Of a stretch of DNA of 64,000 nt, positions 36,283-47,801 are shown piece after piece. A program made the position numbers and the translations under genes. Every line of letters starts with the position of its first letter. Position 1 is the first letter of the stretch. This stretch comes from Amaurobius ferox (lineage: Eukaryota > Arthropoda > Arachnida > Araneae > Amaurobiidae), in assembly GCA_951213105.1 (NCBI GenBank), contig OX578137.1, positions 56,621,236-56,685,235 on the forward strand. The letters are read 5' to 3'. The notes under the pieces are model-generated. The model did not search any database. It saw nothing but the letters and a program-made list of their open reading frames with translations, and was not told where the DNA came from.

Positions 36283-37079
36283 ATGGGTGGCCATAAAATA
36301 ACGTGAGCTGTTCAGAACCCTCTAGCAAGTAATATATCGGACGAAACGTTACAAAATTCGGTGGGCATACACAGTGGAACATGCGGTTTTGATTTCTAAA
36401 GCGAAATAGTTCCAAAAATTGCCTCCAGGGGAAATCTTGGCACTGTAGTAGTGTGAATAATGTAGTATGTGTAAATAATGTAGTGTAGTAGTGTGAATAA
36501 TGAGAGTAAATGCCAAATGAGACAGTACTCATCAATTTTGTTAACAATGCATGACAACGTGTATTGTTAATTATAAATGAGGTTCAGACGACCATTTTGA
36601 TGTTCCAACTGCATGCGCTGCACGACATTTTCCACCAGTAGTTTCAAATCGTTGAATTATGTTTCGGAATTTTGTTAAGTTCATCGGTCCTCATCCTAAC
36701 TTCTTCATTAGCCGAAATTCACGAAGGGCAGCACTGACATTCTTGTTCCACTGATAATACATATTGACTAACAAAGGGCGGTCACGTAAGGTAAGAACCA
36801 TCCAAAGGTACTAGATAGTTCGCCCCCGAATGATGATAATTCTCCTAGCGTTTCCCTTCATCAACTTGATCGCTACACGGAACGCGATAATGCAAATTAG
36901 TGCATTTTACTCGGTAAACAGCGCTAAAATTCCCCATGGAGACAACTTTTGGAACTACTTTATTTTAGAAATCGAAACCGCATGTTCCACTGTGTACGCC
37001 TACCGAATTTTGATAGGTTTCGTCCAATACATTACTCGCTAGAAGGATCTGAATATCTCACGTTATTTTATGGCCACGG

Positions 37080-37080
<1 letters not shown>
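36283..37080 (-). mobile_element. Mariner-like element with about 145-bp TIRs
   Basis: The left arm (36284-36430) and inverted right arm (about 36930-37080) share GTGGCCATAAAATAACGTGA, CACAGTGGAACATGCGGTTT and GATTTCTAAA in order, at roughly 80 percent by eye. The flanks are TA-rich: TTA on the left and (TA)n on the right. The 800-bp interior keeps only an N-terminal transposase fragment, so this is an internally deleted, non-autonomous derivative. Its right end forms the edge of the (TA)n tract that begins segment B. Confidence 0.8.
36576..36801 (-). pseudogene. Mariner-like transposase N-terminus (DUF4817-type HTH)
   Basis: The minus-strand frame starts MVLTLRDRPLLVNMYYQWNK, then NVSAALREFRLMKKLG, a TGA, and GPMNLTKFRNIIQRFETTGG. 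The order ALR.(F/Y)R..K.LR.GPM...FE.TG is the DNA-binding helix-turn-helix module (DUF4817) at the start of a mariner-like transposase family widespread in arthropods. The TGA replaces an expected arginine codon. The DDE catalytic part is absent here. A C-terminal piece of the same kind of transposase lies at 43951-44235. Confidence 0.8.

Positions 37081-37155
<75 letters not shown>
37081..37155. repeat. (TA)n tract at left edge of segment B
   Basis: A pure TA run directly between the mariner derivative and the duplicated segment. Confidence 0.95.
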
Positions 37156-37159
<4 letters not shown>

Positions 37160-39044
37160 TATATTGTCAAACTAAAGGTAGTAATTTATTCTATAAACAT
37201 TTGCTTATATTCTACATGTATATATATATATTTTTACTATATTTTAAATATACATATAAAATATAGTATTTGGAAGGAAAAATGTTATAAATTCTTAATT
37301 TTAAAATATATTCTGAAGCGCATACTAAAAGACAAATATTCAAAAGCTTGGTCACCTGTTTAGTTTTTTTTTTTTTTTTTTTAATGTATGAGTTTATTAA
37401 TTTCAAGTTCACGCCATTGAAATATGATGTTATTAATACACTTAATATTTTAAATGTTTCTGTTATCAGTACATCTAAAACAGTAAATTTTCGAAAACAA
37501 CGTTTTTACCACTACTGTTTCAATATCTATCTGCCTCTGGTCCTGAATAAAAGTTCTTGTCTATCTGGTAGTATTATGAGCTTTGAATTTATTCCAAAAT
37601 TCGAACTTTTTCGTTACGTAATACTTCTTTAAAATAATGAGTTTTAAATGTTACATTAAATATACATTTTAAATATTTTCTTGTTTATTTTGTCGAACGA
37701 TTCATGTACTTACAAAATTTTAGACCTATCTCGGGTAAAAATTAAATTATATATTTGCTTAATAATTCGAACCTTACTTAGTCATTTTAAGATGTGCAAA
37801 TATTTGAAACCCACAATATATTTCCGATGCTATACATAAAGAATGAATAGTGTTCCCCAATTATTTAACTTATCGTGTTTCGTAACTCATATTTTTTGTT
37901 TGCAGGGATTGATTATCGTGTATATAGTACAGATTGTATTTCATTTGTATAAATAAACTTATTAAGAATATGTTTCTGCATGTGATTTGAACTTTTATAA
38001 TCAAGAAATTAAAACATGTATGTTTCAGTTAAACAAAATTAATTAAATTCCATTTTAATTACAATTCCAAACTACCTATTCCGAAGCTTAAATCCAATGA
38101 TTAGCGCATTGCAATGTATTCCTTTTATTAAATGCAGTGGTATTGCGTTGGAAAATATTACACCGAATATCATTAAAGGGAATTAAAATAAAGGATTAAA
38201 TATTTGATGAGTAGACTTTGGGAGAATCCTGATGAGTATTAAGCATTAATATAGTCACAGACTTTATTAAAAATATGTAAATGATATTGGAGAAATCATA
38301 AACCTCAGTAAAATGACACCATTATTTTGTGTTTCATAAGAAGTTTTATGGACTTTCAAGGTTTTAGAAGCAGTTTGAATTTTACGAATAGAGAAACCAT
38401 TTGCCGAGAACTACGAAATTACGACTACAGAAATTCCTTTTGCAATTAAAGTCTGGAGCTTTGTAATTAAAGTCATGGAACACGTACCATGTTTAGAAAT
38501 GATGTGGATTAAAACCTAGTACGTGTTAAAGGTTATAAACCTTTGTTTGGTTTGATTGTACAACCGTAGAAGTCGGAATAATGAGCAGTGTCTGGATTTT
38601 TCTTTTGGGTCAATACATCATTATTTTACAATGAAAGAAGTAAAGTCATTACATTATACGAGTAAAGTCATGTTCTGTCTACATCATATTTTTATATTTT
38701 AAGTCGAAATACATATATTTGAATACGGCGCTTGGTAAAAAGTATTCAAGTTAAATCTAACACCTAAATGTTACTTTTTCCGAAAAAGAAAGTAATAGTA
38801 AGATAAAAATATTAATGTGAAAATTTTCTAAAATGTACCGTGAAAAATTAAAAAAAAATGGATTGTGTAAATGCATTTTTTAAAATATAAATAATTATCA
38901 AAACATGTTTATAAATAAGAATTTAACCTTTCTTTAATTTTGATGCCGATATCAAATCTATTTTAATCCAATGTAATTTAATTTATATTTACCTTAATTC
39001 TATATTATTGTTTTATATTATTGCTGTTTAAAATGATCAACTGC

Positions 39045-39590
39045 AATTTTAAATGAAGTACACATTTCTTACATATATATTTTACACATATTTAATTAAA
39101 TATGTAATAATATGTCAATACATGTTAAATTTTATTTTGCATTATAAATCCAATTCATCTCAATGTCTCTTAATAATATTTTTTTATACGCCATCAAGTA
39201 TCGATAAATTTTAATTCATGAAATATTAAGATTCGAATAGGAAGTTAGAATGCTGTATAATGTTAAATTAATCCAAATATTTAAGCGAAGATAATTGAAT
39301 TAATGTATTATATAATAAAAGATTTCGGGTACCATAATGTTACTAATATTTAATACAACATAAAATAAAAATAGAGATAATGCACTTTCTTGCTCTGTAG
39401 ATCAACAGATTGTATCACTCACAAACACGCGAAAATGTGTTTATCTCATTCTAATGTATTATTCATGAAAAACATATAAGCAGTCTTTTAAATGCATTTA
39501 ATAAAATTTTACGTATAAGTAAAATGGAATTAAATTGGAACATAACATTGATAAAAGTCGTTTAAAAGGTTAAGTTTATGAAATTTATTT
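39045..39590. other. Block found only in copy B
   Basis: A passes directly from the equivalent of 39045 to that of 39590 (about 6565-6575). The 545-bp block is AT-rich, without inverted ends or a frame that I can see. It may be an insertion in B or a deletion in A. Confidence 0.6.
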
Positions 39591-41120
39591 ATGTTATCTC
39601 TTATATTTTATTTTATTGATTGGCAGTGTATGACGTTTCGTAAATCATTTTTACCGATATTTACTTTGTTTAACACATTTTGAATTATGCTCATTTTGTA
39701 CTGTTCAAATATTTTATAACTCGGTAATATTTTATAACTTTAAATGCATTGATCAGTATCTCAGAGCAGTTTTGCGAATTGTTATAGTCAATAATTCAAT
39801 CAATAATAATATATAATTAACTCTTCTTATTATCCAGTAGTCGATAATTGTAGTGGCAGCAAGAAAATATGTTGAGTGTCGCAATTTTAATACAATCTGA
39901 TGTGGTCGATGATGGCAGTTGAAAATATTTTACACAATTTAAAACAATTTTCCACTTGAAAGTATGTATCTAGCTCTAATGGATCAAAATAAACAAGTCT
40001 AATAAGATTTTTTGAAATTGTTTAATCACAGGTTTCGAACCAGTAAGTCCCTTACAAGTTTCATGTCTCGGAAGCTTTTGTGTTCGCGAAAAGGATACAA
40101 CTGACGTCTTCTAATGTCTTCTTTTCTGTAGAAACATCTGGTATATTTTTCACAATGTGAGTATATATGGGATCATTGAGTGATTACATGAATGGCTGCT
40201 TAAATGGTGAGGTGTACTCGAGTACAAATAAATCTGACAAAGCAATTTGCATTCATTCAAGTTGTTCATAAAATGTTGCATTTATGAAATATTGAAAAGA
40301 ACGAATTAAATTCACTTACGAAATCCATTAGCGTAATAGAGATATATCGTGATACAACATTAAGATCTTCATTCAGAGCGGAAAGCTATTGTTGATTTTA
40401 AATGCCTTTTGTTCTCATTGCCGGCGTGATGAAACCGCTTTAAAGCTTGATTAATAGATAGTTAATGTTCTTGTATATTTTACCAGAATATAAATAAGTG
40501 CAAGTAAATTAAACCGTGTTCATGAAATTGAATATCAGAGAAGGAAATTTCTAGAATTTTAGCATAAAGCTGAATACACAATTTCCCTTTTACACTTGTA
40601 ATATGAAAGTTTTGCATTTTAACGTTTAGATCTTTATCGTATTTGTAAGTGTTCTATGTTCTACATTCAAGTGTCCTATATTCTTTAAAATATGAAATTA
40701 ATTTTAAGATAAATAGCAAAATTATACGTTTCACGTTCCTCGTTTTATGGATCTTTGTATATTTTGGTAATTGAAAGAATTGAGCCATAGGGTCTACAAC
40801 TTTATTTTGAAAAATATGTGTTTTTATTATGCACGTACGACAAATTACGAAATCGGTCCTGAAAATGAAATTTGGTAGGATAAGTTAAAATTGTAACGAA
40901 AGTGGCACTATCAAATTTTAGTGAAATCATACCACTTATCATGAAATACCTAAAGTTCTTTAAAGAAGAAAATGAAACTAAAAACAAATTCATGAAAATA
41001 ACATGTTAAAGATGCAATAAGGAAAGAGAGTCATGATATATACATTTTTCATTTAAAAGTGAATCAAATAAATCATTGATCTTCTCAAAATGCAAGTCTA
41101 TATATAAAAATTTAAATTGA

Positions 41121-41820
41121 AAAAATAAACAGTCTTGAAGTAATCACTTGGATATATCGAAGTCCAAACTAATTTTAATTGCTTGAGACTTGATTGATAG
41201 GAAGTGATTGACATATTGGCTTAGATGTTTGAAATTTTACTTTTACCATAGTGCAAGATTTATATCTGCATATGTATTCTTAAATCTGCAACACTTTTTT
41301 ACTTTCCCTGCAATACATGGTAATGTATAGGGAAAGTATTGGAAACCTGACGAAAAAAACCCCATTTTTAACGAGATGTCTGTCTGTCTGTGTATATGTA
41401 AGTGCAATGTGTATGTATGTGTGTATGCATGTGCAATGTGTATGTATGCGTGTATGTATGTGAAAGCAATTAAAATAAACAGTCTTGAAATAATCACTTG
41501 GATATATATAAGTCCAAAGTAATTTAAATTGCTTGGGACTTGATTGATTGGAAGTGATTGACATATTGGCTTAGATGTTTGAAATTTTACTTTTACCATA
41601 GTGCGCGATTTATATCTGCATATGTATATTTAAACATGTCACTTTTTTACTTTCCCTGCAATACATGGTCATATATAGGGAATGTATTGGAATCTTGCCG
41701 AAAAAATCACTTTTAACGTGAGGTCTGTGTGTGTGTCTGTCTGTTTGCGTGTATGTACGTGCAATGTATGTATGTCCTCTAACTCAACAACTTACGGTCC
41801 AAATTTCATAACATTTGGTA
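41121..41820 (+). repeat. 350-bp tandem duplication of flank plus element head
   Basis: AAATAAACAGTCTTGAA starts at about 41122 and again at 41472. Each unit contains 180 bp of segment-B flank and then the hairpin and head of the hairpin-ended element (41301 and 41649). The duplication therefore happened after an element had inserted, carrying host flank and element head together. Confidence 0.85.
41301..41466 (+). mobile_element. Hairpin-ended element, head only
   Basis: Hairpin ACTTTCCCTGCAATACAT / ATGTATAGGGAAAGT, a short head, and a degenerated GTATGTATGTGTGTATGC core. It ends where the duplicated flank resumes. Confidence 0.8.
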
Positions 41821-42394
41821 GGTGATTCACTTGTGGGTGACCTCGGTGCTGATTAGTTTTTGGTACAGATCGGGATAAAAAAAACCAGACTATTTTGCGA
41901 AATGACCTGCAAAAATCTCTTGTATCCACTCTAGATAAAAAAAACTTATTGATCAAATTTCACAAAATTTGGTAGATAAGTCACCTGAGGGGTATCCTGG
42001 TGTTGATTAGATTTGGGTACGATTCGAAAAAGAAGAACCCGCCTTTTTCTTACGAAATGGAAATTTTTCTTACGAAAAATCGCCAAAATCTAAAATAAAA
42101 TACTACGTATGCTCAAATGTATCAATTAAATACTTGTTTTGTACGGACTTTTCGACGAATAAAAGAATAAGATCAACTCCATTACTCTAGAACTAACCGT
42201 TTTCGAGATATTTGAGGGGTTTTTTTGTATTTTTACTACTCCGCTTTTGAAAAAAATGCCCAGTTACCAAATAAAAAGAAACATTGAATTAAAACTGCAA
42301 ATTCAGTGTTATTTTGTGCGATTTAATGAATTATAAAAGAAATAAAGAGAAAATGAATCAGTCTGCAGAGAAAGTTATGTGCTGCCGACATCAG
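41649..42394 (+). mobile_element. Hairpin-ended element, complete copy in B
   Basis: From ACTTTCCCTGCAATACATGG to AGTTATGTGCTGCCGACATC-AGA with a T-run on each side. It has the same block order as at 29377 and is head to tail with the next unit. Confidence 0.85.
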
Positions 42395-42400
42395 ATTTTT

Positions 42401-43213
42401 ACTTTCTCTACAATACATGGTATTGTATAGGGAAAGTATTGGATTCATACCGAAAATCGCAACTGTCAGTTTTCGACGGTTCTACAAGTTTTGGAAACTC
42501 TAGAATAAGAAAAACCTATTTTTAGCGTGACGTATGTGTTTGTGTCCGTCTGTTTGTCTGTGTTTCTGTCTGTGCAATATATGTATCCACTATAACTCAA
42601 AAACTAATGCACTGAATTTCATAAAATTTGGTAGGTAAGTCTCTTGGGGGATACCCTGGTGCTGATTAGATTTTAGTATAATTTGGGATAAAAGAACCTG
42701 CCTTTTTTGCGAAATGGCCCGCAAAAATTGCCTATATCCACTATAATTGAAAAACTCTTAGACCGAATTCCACAAAATTTGGTAGATATAAGTCACGTGT
42801 ATGTTACCCTGGTCTTGATTAGATTTTGTTACGCTCTCGAATAAAATAACCTGATGTTTTTGTAAAATGGCCCGAAAAAATTGTAAAAATCTAAAATGAA
42901 AGACTATGCTCAAATGCATTAATTAAATCCTTGTTTTATATGTAATTTTTGACGATGAAAAGAAAAAGACCAACCCCATTACTCTAGGACACGCCATTCT
43001 GGAGATATTTTAGTTTATCTACATTTTTGCTATGCCGGTTTTGAGAATAAGTCCAGTTACCAAATGAAAGCTGAATTAAAAGCGTGCATTCAGTGTAATT
43101 ACAATTACTTATGAGTGTTATCTAATGCAATTAAACACAATCTAATCAAGTATTAAAATAAAGAGAAATGAATTTGAATCTACAAGGAAAGTCATGTGCT
43201 GTCCTCATCAGAT
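42401..43213 (+). mobile_element. Hairpin-ended element, second complete copy in B
   Basis: From ACTTTCTCTACAATACATGG to AGTCATGTGCTGTCCTCATC-AGA, then TTTTTT and segment-B flank. At the same place copy A has only a T-run (about 8302-8308), so A preserves the empty site. Confidence 0.85.
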
Positions 43214-43419
43214 TTTTTATGCAGGTGACAAAAGCAAATACTTTACACTTTCTGTGCTTTACAAATGCAGAAAAATATCAACATTAAAAATGTTAGCAGA
43301 TGTGTTTTGAGTTTTGTATAACTGTATTGCATTTATCGCTTGAATCGCAGAAAAACTGAAGCATTATTTTTTATTGTGAAACTGTTGATATATTTGAAGG
43401 TATCTACATAATAATTGTT

Positions 43420-43660
43420 CTCTCCGGAAACGAGTAAAATATGGTTTTATCGACAAGTACTTCCAAAACCTCCAGAATCTCTTCTGTGCCTAGAAGACCG
43501 ATTTAGCATTGGCCACCGGTTTAAACATCCTGAGCTAGATTTTCGATTTCTCCCCCGGAGGAAGGATTTATATGGGAGGATCTGAAAGTTTTTCATGCCA
43601 TCTAGAAAGTCATGGCTGAAATATAGCACACATTTTGTATCGACCACGGGACAGAACATA
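43420..43660 (+). repeat. GC-richer dispersed repeat, copy in B
   Basis: Paralogue of 8530-8800; carries CTAGAAGACCGATTTAGCAT, GGCCACCGG and TTTGTATCGACCACGGGACA. Confidence 0.5.
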
Positions 43661-43950
43661 ATTGAGTCAATTTTTGATTAAGACAATAATTTGCATCGCT
43701 TCCTGCGGCGATGAAAAATTGAAGAATAAATCGCCATACATTTTTAAGCAAATTAATTAATTAAAAATGTTAATTTACGAACTAATTGTTAAAATGCAAA
43801 TTAAAATTTGCAAGTTATTAGTTTATCTGTATCTAAATGTTGTTGTTGAGACCCAGACCAAAATTGACGGTGTAAAACATTTTTACGAAGAGCATTGTAA
43901 AGGACCAATGACAACACAAGGGAGGAGAGAGGAAAGAACTTTTATTGGGA

Positions 43951-44235
43951 TTACAAGGTGGTTTCAACGTGTCCACCTTCGCAGACGATAACGCATTGCA
44001 TGTGGGAGATTGTTGACAACAATGATGGACGTAAAATCGCAGGAGGAATCAGTACAACTTCACATTTTATGGCATATTTCAATTCTGACAAATCTCGTAG
44101 ATTTGATGTGTACACCTTAGATTTCAGATAACCCCAGAACCAGAAATCCATCGGAGCGAGGTCGAGGGATCGCGTTGGCCACGAAACTGCAAAGCTACGG
44201 GAGATGTCTCTATTACTAAAGTTCTGTTGCAGCAC
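43951..44235 (-). pseudogene. Mariner-like transposase C-terminal fragment
   Basis: A 94-codon minus-strand frame reads PTRSLDLAPMDFWFWGYLKS, then KVYTSNLRDLSELKYAI, and ends CVIVCEGGHVETTL. The third-acid motif P.RS.DL.P.DF..WG.LK..VY and the closing GGH(F/V)E..L are typical of the arthropod mariner-like transposases that carry a DUF4817-type N-terminus. Catalytic first and second acids are not included. SLDL replaces the usual SPDL. It sits inside the composite SINE insertion and has moved as passenger sequence. Confidence 0.75.
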
Positions 44236-44259
44236 TTGTCCAATACATGTAGCAACGTG

Positions 44260-44537
44260 TTGAGACCCAGACCGTCCGACCTACCAGAAAGGTGTAAGGC
44301 AATTGTTTGGACGGCCGAGAAGTTCCACCCAATTTAGACCGGAACCCAGTGGGGAGGCATCCACAGGGACCGCACCCTCCTTCCCCTACCACCAACCTCT
44401 CGAAAGGACTTACGGACCCACATGTTTAACGTGATCCTACTCCGCGTGAACACGGTGGCAGTTTTGGTAGTAGCTGGAATCGAACGCTGGCCTACCGAGT
44501 GCAATTCCAGCGCACTAACCACTGGGCTACCGCGCTC
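44260..44537 (-). mobile_element. tRNA-derived SINE, full body
   Basis: The minus strand starts AGGAGCGCGGTAGCCCAGTG-GTTAG (A box) and continues with a B-box-like CGTTCGATTCCAGC, CCGTGTTCACGCGGAGTAGG and GGTTGGTAGGGGAAGGAGGG. It ends CCTTTCTGGTAGGTCGGACG-GTCTGGGTC. Same family as 28280 (+) and 54034 (-). Its B box is the best preserved of the three. Confidence 0.85.
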
Positions 44538-46416
44538 CTGTATCTAAATGTGTCTTTATTTAGTTAAAATGCAAATTAAACTTTTGAAAGTGTTATTTTA
44601 TCGGTTTTTATCTAAATGTGATTTTATCTATCTTTGTCTCTTGTTAAATATCAGTGCAATCAATAATGAAGTCTGGGCTCTTAGTTTTCACAGAAAATTC
44701 ATTTCATTCTAAGATCTTAAGAACTAAGAATTTTCTTTATAAAATGTGTTTTATATATCGGGCTCTTTTACTGTCTCCGCATGAGCTTAATATAAAAAAG
44801 GGCGATTGCAATATCATTAAACATACAGATATGTACGTCATAGGAATAATTAAAAATCTTACGTCAAATTATAACGTATCATGTATCTGAATATATTATA
44901 AGCAAATTCCTTTCTTTACTGCCTGTGAATCTTTCATTAAGCAGTTCTCACGTATTGTCACAGACATTTACTGCTGTTGATGTATTTACAGTAAGATTTT
45001 CTTTATATGAAATGCATTGAAATTAGAAATAGTGTTTGAATTCAGGAATTAGTCTTACTTTTGGAGAATTAACGATATATTATTTCGCTTTTCTTTATCT
45101 ATGTAACTAATGAACTGCTTCATCTAAATTTTCTGAATAAATATGATTTTTAGATATGCAGTTCTAAATTTCACTATGTGCACGAAATATATTTGAATAT
45201 TTGTAAAAGACAATACTTTCTTAAATTTAATTAACTGCTTGGTTTATATACTGGTGGATATAACATTTTATGCTACGTTAAATTGTATCTGTGTCTACTT
45301 CAGTGTAATACTTAAAATATCTCTTGGTGCTTGTGCTCGGTATTTGAAATAGCAAATGTAAGATTTCAATTTTGTGAGTCAAATGCAAGGATAAAAATTT
45401 GGGGTTAATTTACATTGTTTAAACTGAGTATATAAGATCAAATATCAAATTATCATATATATATTTTGAATTATTTAAATATTTTTGAAATACACAAATT
45501 CGAAAATTTACGTTTTATGCTGAATTTTTTTTATTTTAAGCTTTTTATATAATTGAAGCACATTAAGAAATCAAAGTAAAATATTATTGAAAATATTATA
45601 TAATTGAAATATTATTGTAAAATATTATAGAATTGAAGTGTATTAAAAAATGAAGTAAAATATTGTTAAATGTTATTGTTCGTAATATAATTTAAAAACT
45701 TGACATTTTATACAGATTTACAGAATACGCACTTAAAATTATAGTACTTCAATAATTAAAAAAAATTGAGAATTTTGTATTTTTAATAATGGTATGTTAT
45801 AATATATAAACTGCTTTTTACTTGCAAATGCAGTTTATCTTTTCAGGGTGTATAATTATTACAAATAAATTCATCTAATATTTTACCCTGCAATCAATTT
45901 AAAGCTAAATATATATATTTCATATTAAGGAGAACATATAAGTTATAAAAAGCACTTTAATAAATTGCTTTTTCTTTAAAATTAGAATACTAGCACTTTC
46001 TGAATTTTAAACCCTTAAGGACCGACTTCATTAATTTAATTAGGTGCTATCTTTAATTAAATGGGGTGGATTTAGCTATGTTTGTCTGGATTACTAGTGC
46101 CAAGGGGATTATACAATTTGTAAACTCGCAATTTATTTTGAGAAACTCTTCGGCTCGTGAGTAAACGAATTTAAACGCACGTGTCCAAATTACCACTTCA
46201 GAAGTCCTGTGAATTAGCTAAAGATTTAACTTAAATAGTTCGGCAAAATTTTAGATGATAGTTCTAAACGGACTACTGCGAATTGACGCTATATTAGCAA
46301 GGTAAATATTCTAAATATGTAAAGTAATGTACTTGGTATTTTTGTACAGTACGAAACGAATATCACTTCAGTTCAAGACATTAGTTTGATAATATAATTC
46401 TGAAATTCCAGTAATG

Positions 46417-47064
46417 CGGCCGATTTTTGGCTTGAAATAAATTAACGAACAGTGTAAAAAATGCAACTAACAATAAAAAGTAAAACAAAAATAAATGCGT
46501 CGATAAAAGTTAAGCTCTTTCTCATAAACGAAAATTTAATTGAAATTAGCAGGTCATTTGCCAATATACTAATATAGAATAAATAATCCCATAGATTATT
46601 TCAATTTTAAAGGAAAAGCTAGTTTATCGTTAAGATCGCAGATATGGGTCTCTTAAAATATCGAATGTGAACTATACAAGGCCTGGTCATATCTAAAATG
46701 TAAATATGAATGAAAGTGGCTTTCAGATTAATAGGTTCCGTTTGAAATCGTGGTATTGAAATTACCTGGACAAGATCATGTCCATGAAGGAAGAACGAGA
46801 AGGAATCAAATGTTGTTTCGGTTCAAACAACATATCTCGATTTTTTGATTATGCAGGTGATACGCTTTATCAGTTAAGGAATTGAAAAATTATTTTTCTT
46901 CCTGGATTTTTATTTTATGTTGCAATGCATTCTTTCATATATTCTCTCGAAGTGCAAAATGCGATCTTTGCAACTTATGCGTTCATTTCACTTTCATACA
47001 TGAATGTGTACTCTTAGTGGCTACATTTTGTAAATTCAAATCGCTGTAATAAATAATACTGTTT
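46417..47064. other. Block found only in copy B
   Basis: A joins the equivalents of 46417 and 47064 directly (about 10695-10705). The block begins CCGATTTTTGGCTTGAAAT and ends ATACTGTTTCA. No inverted ends, tRNA boxes or long frame were seen. Confidence 0.6.
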
Positions 47065-47694
47065 CAGGAAAACTTCAATTCTGAATAACTTCAGTCAAAG
47101 TATTTAAAATGTTATTAAAATATTAAGTTTCTTGGGCGTCATTGTAAAAAGTCATTGGGAAATCAAATCAACGACGTCAACTGATCAGACGACGTTCTAT
47201 CCATTGAACAAATGAACATGATTATCTTTTCATCTATAATGAATTAGATCCTCAAAATAGTAATTGTGACGACGAAATATGGGGAGTCGTTATATCGTTA
47301 TGTATGAAAAGTAAAAGTATTATTTCATTATTTGTGAACACGGGAAACAGATGAAAAGACCTAATGACAATCCAAAAATGCTAAAAGTATATGCTACAAG
47401 TTACTTAGCGGCAATAAAACCAAATTGCTATGATCAATTGTCTAGACTCAATATCTGAATCAGAAGGGTATGTGTTATTTGAATTTGCAATTCTGCAATA
47501 AAGGAAAAGTTGCGCACAGAAAACCCCAAGAGCATATTTGCAAGTTACGTGCAAGGACGAACCAAGAACGTCGTTAGACCAATCCAACAACAAATACAGC
47601 AGTGCAACGTAGTACGTATGAAAGCATTCTTTTATGAAAGACGAGAGAGGGCTGAATATCATGTTGACTGTCCTATGATGCAGAAGTTAGGAAT

Positions 47695-47801
47695 AGAATC
47701 CTATTAGATGAAGGATGTCGAAAGCCCAGACGTCCGACTCAGACTGAGAGCAGCAATTTGGGCGGCCGGGGCTTTCAACATTCTTCATCTAATAGGATTC
47801 T
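47695..47801. repeat. 33-bp-arm inverted repeat around a SINE tail
   Basis: The arms 47695-47727 and 47769-47801 are inverted copies (AGAATCCTATTAGATGAAG...), matching at about 30 of 33 positions. They enclose CAGACGTCCGACTCAGACTG to GGGCGGCCGG, a SINE 3'-end relic in reverse orientation. In copy A the related tail at 11451-11509 is bracketed by direct repeats instead. Confidence 0.7.

Larger units (their letters stand above)
43841..44537 (-). mobile_element. Composite SINE-mariner insertion with perfect 14-bp TSD
   Basis: CTGTATCTAAATGT at 43827-43840 and 44538-44551 brackets 697 bp absent from copy A. Minus-strand order: SINE head (44537), SINE 3' end (to about 44260, GGTCTGGGTCTCAACACG), a mariner-like transposase piece, then a second GGTCTGGGTCTCAACAACA ending at 43841. 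The single target duplication implies one retroposition event that carried both parts. The second SINE tail at the end would have been the priming signal. Confidence 0.8.

Noticed and set aside
36281..36547. 88-codon minus-strand frame similar to the frame at 36949-37266
   Set aside because: Both are translations of the two long terminal inverted repeats of the mariner derivative.
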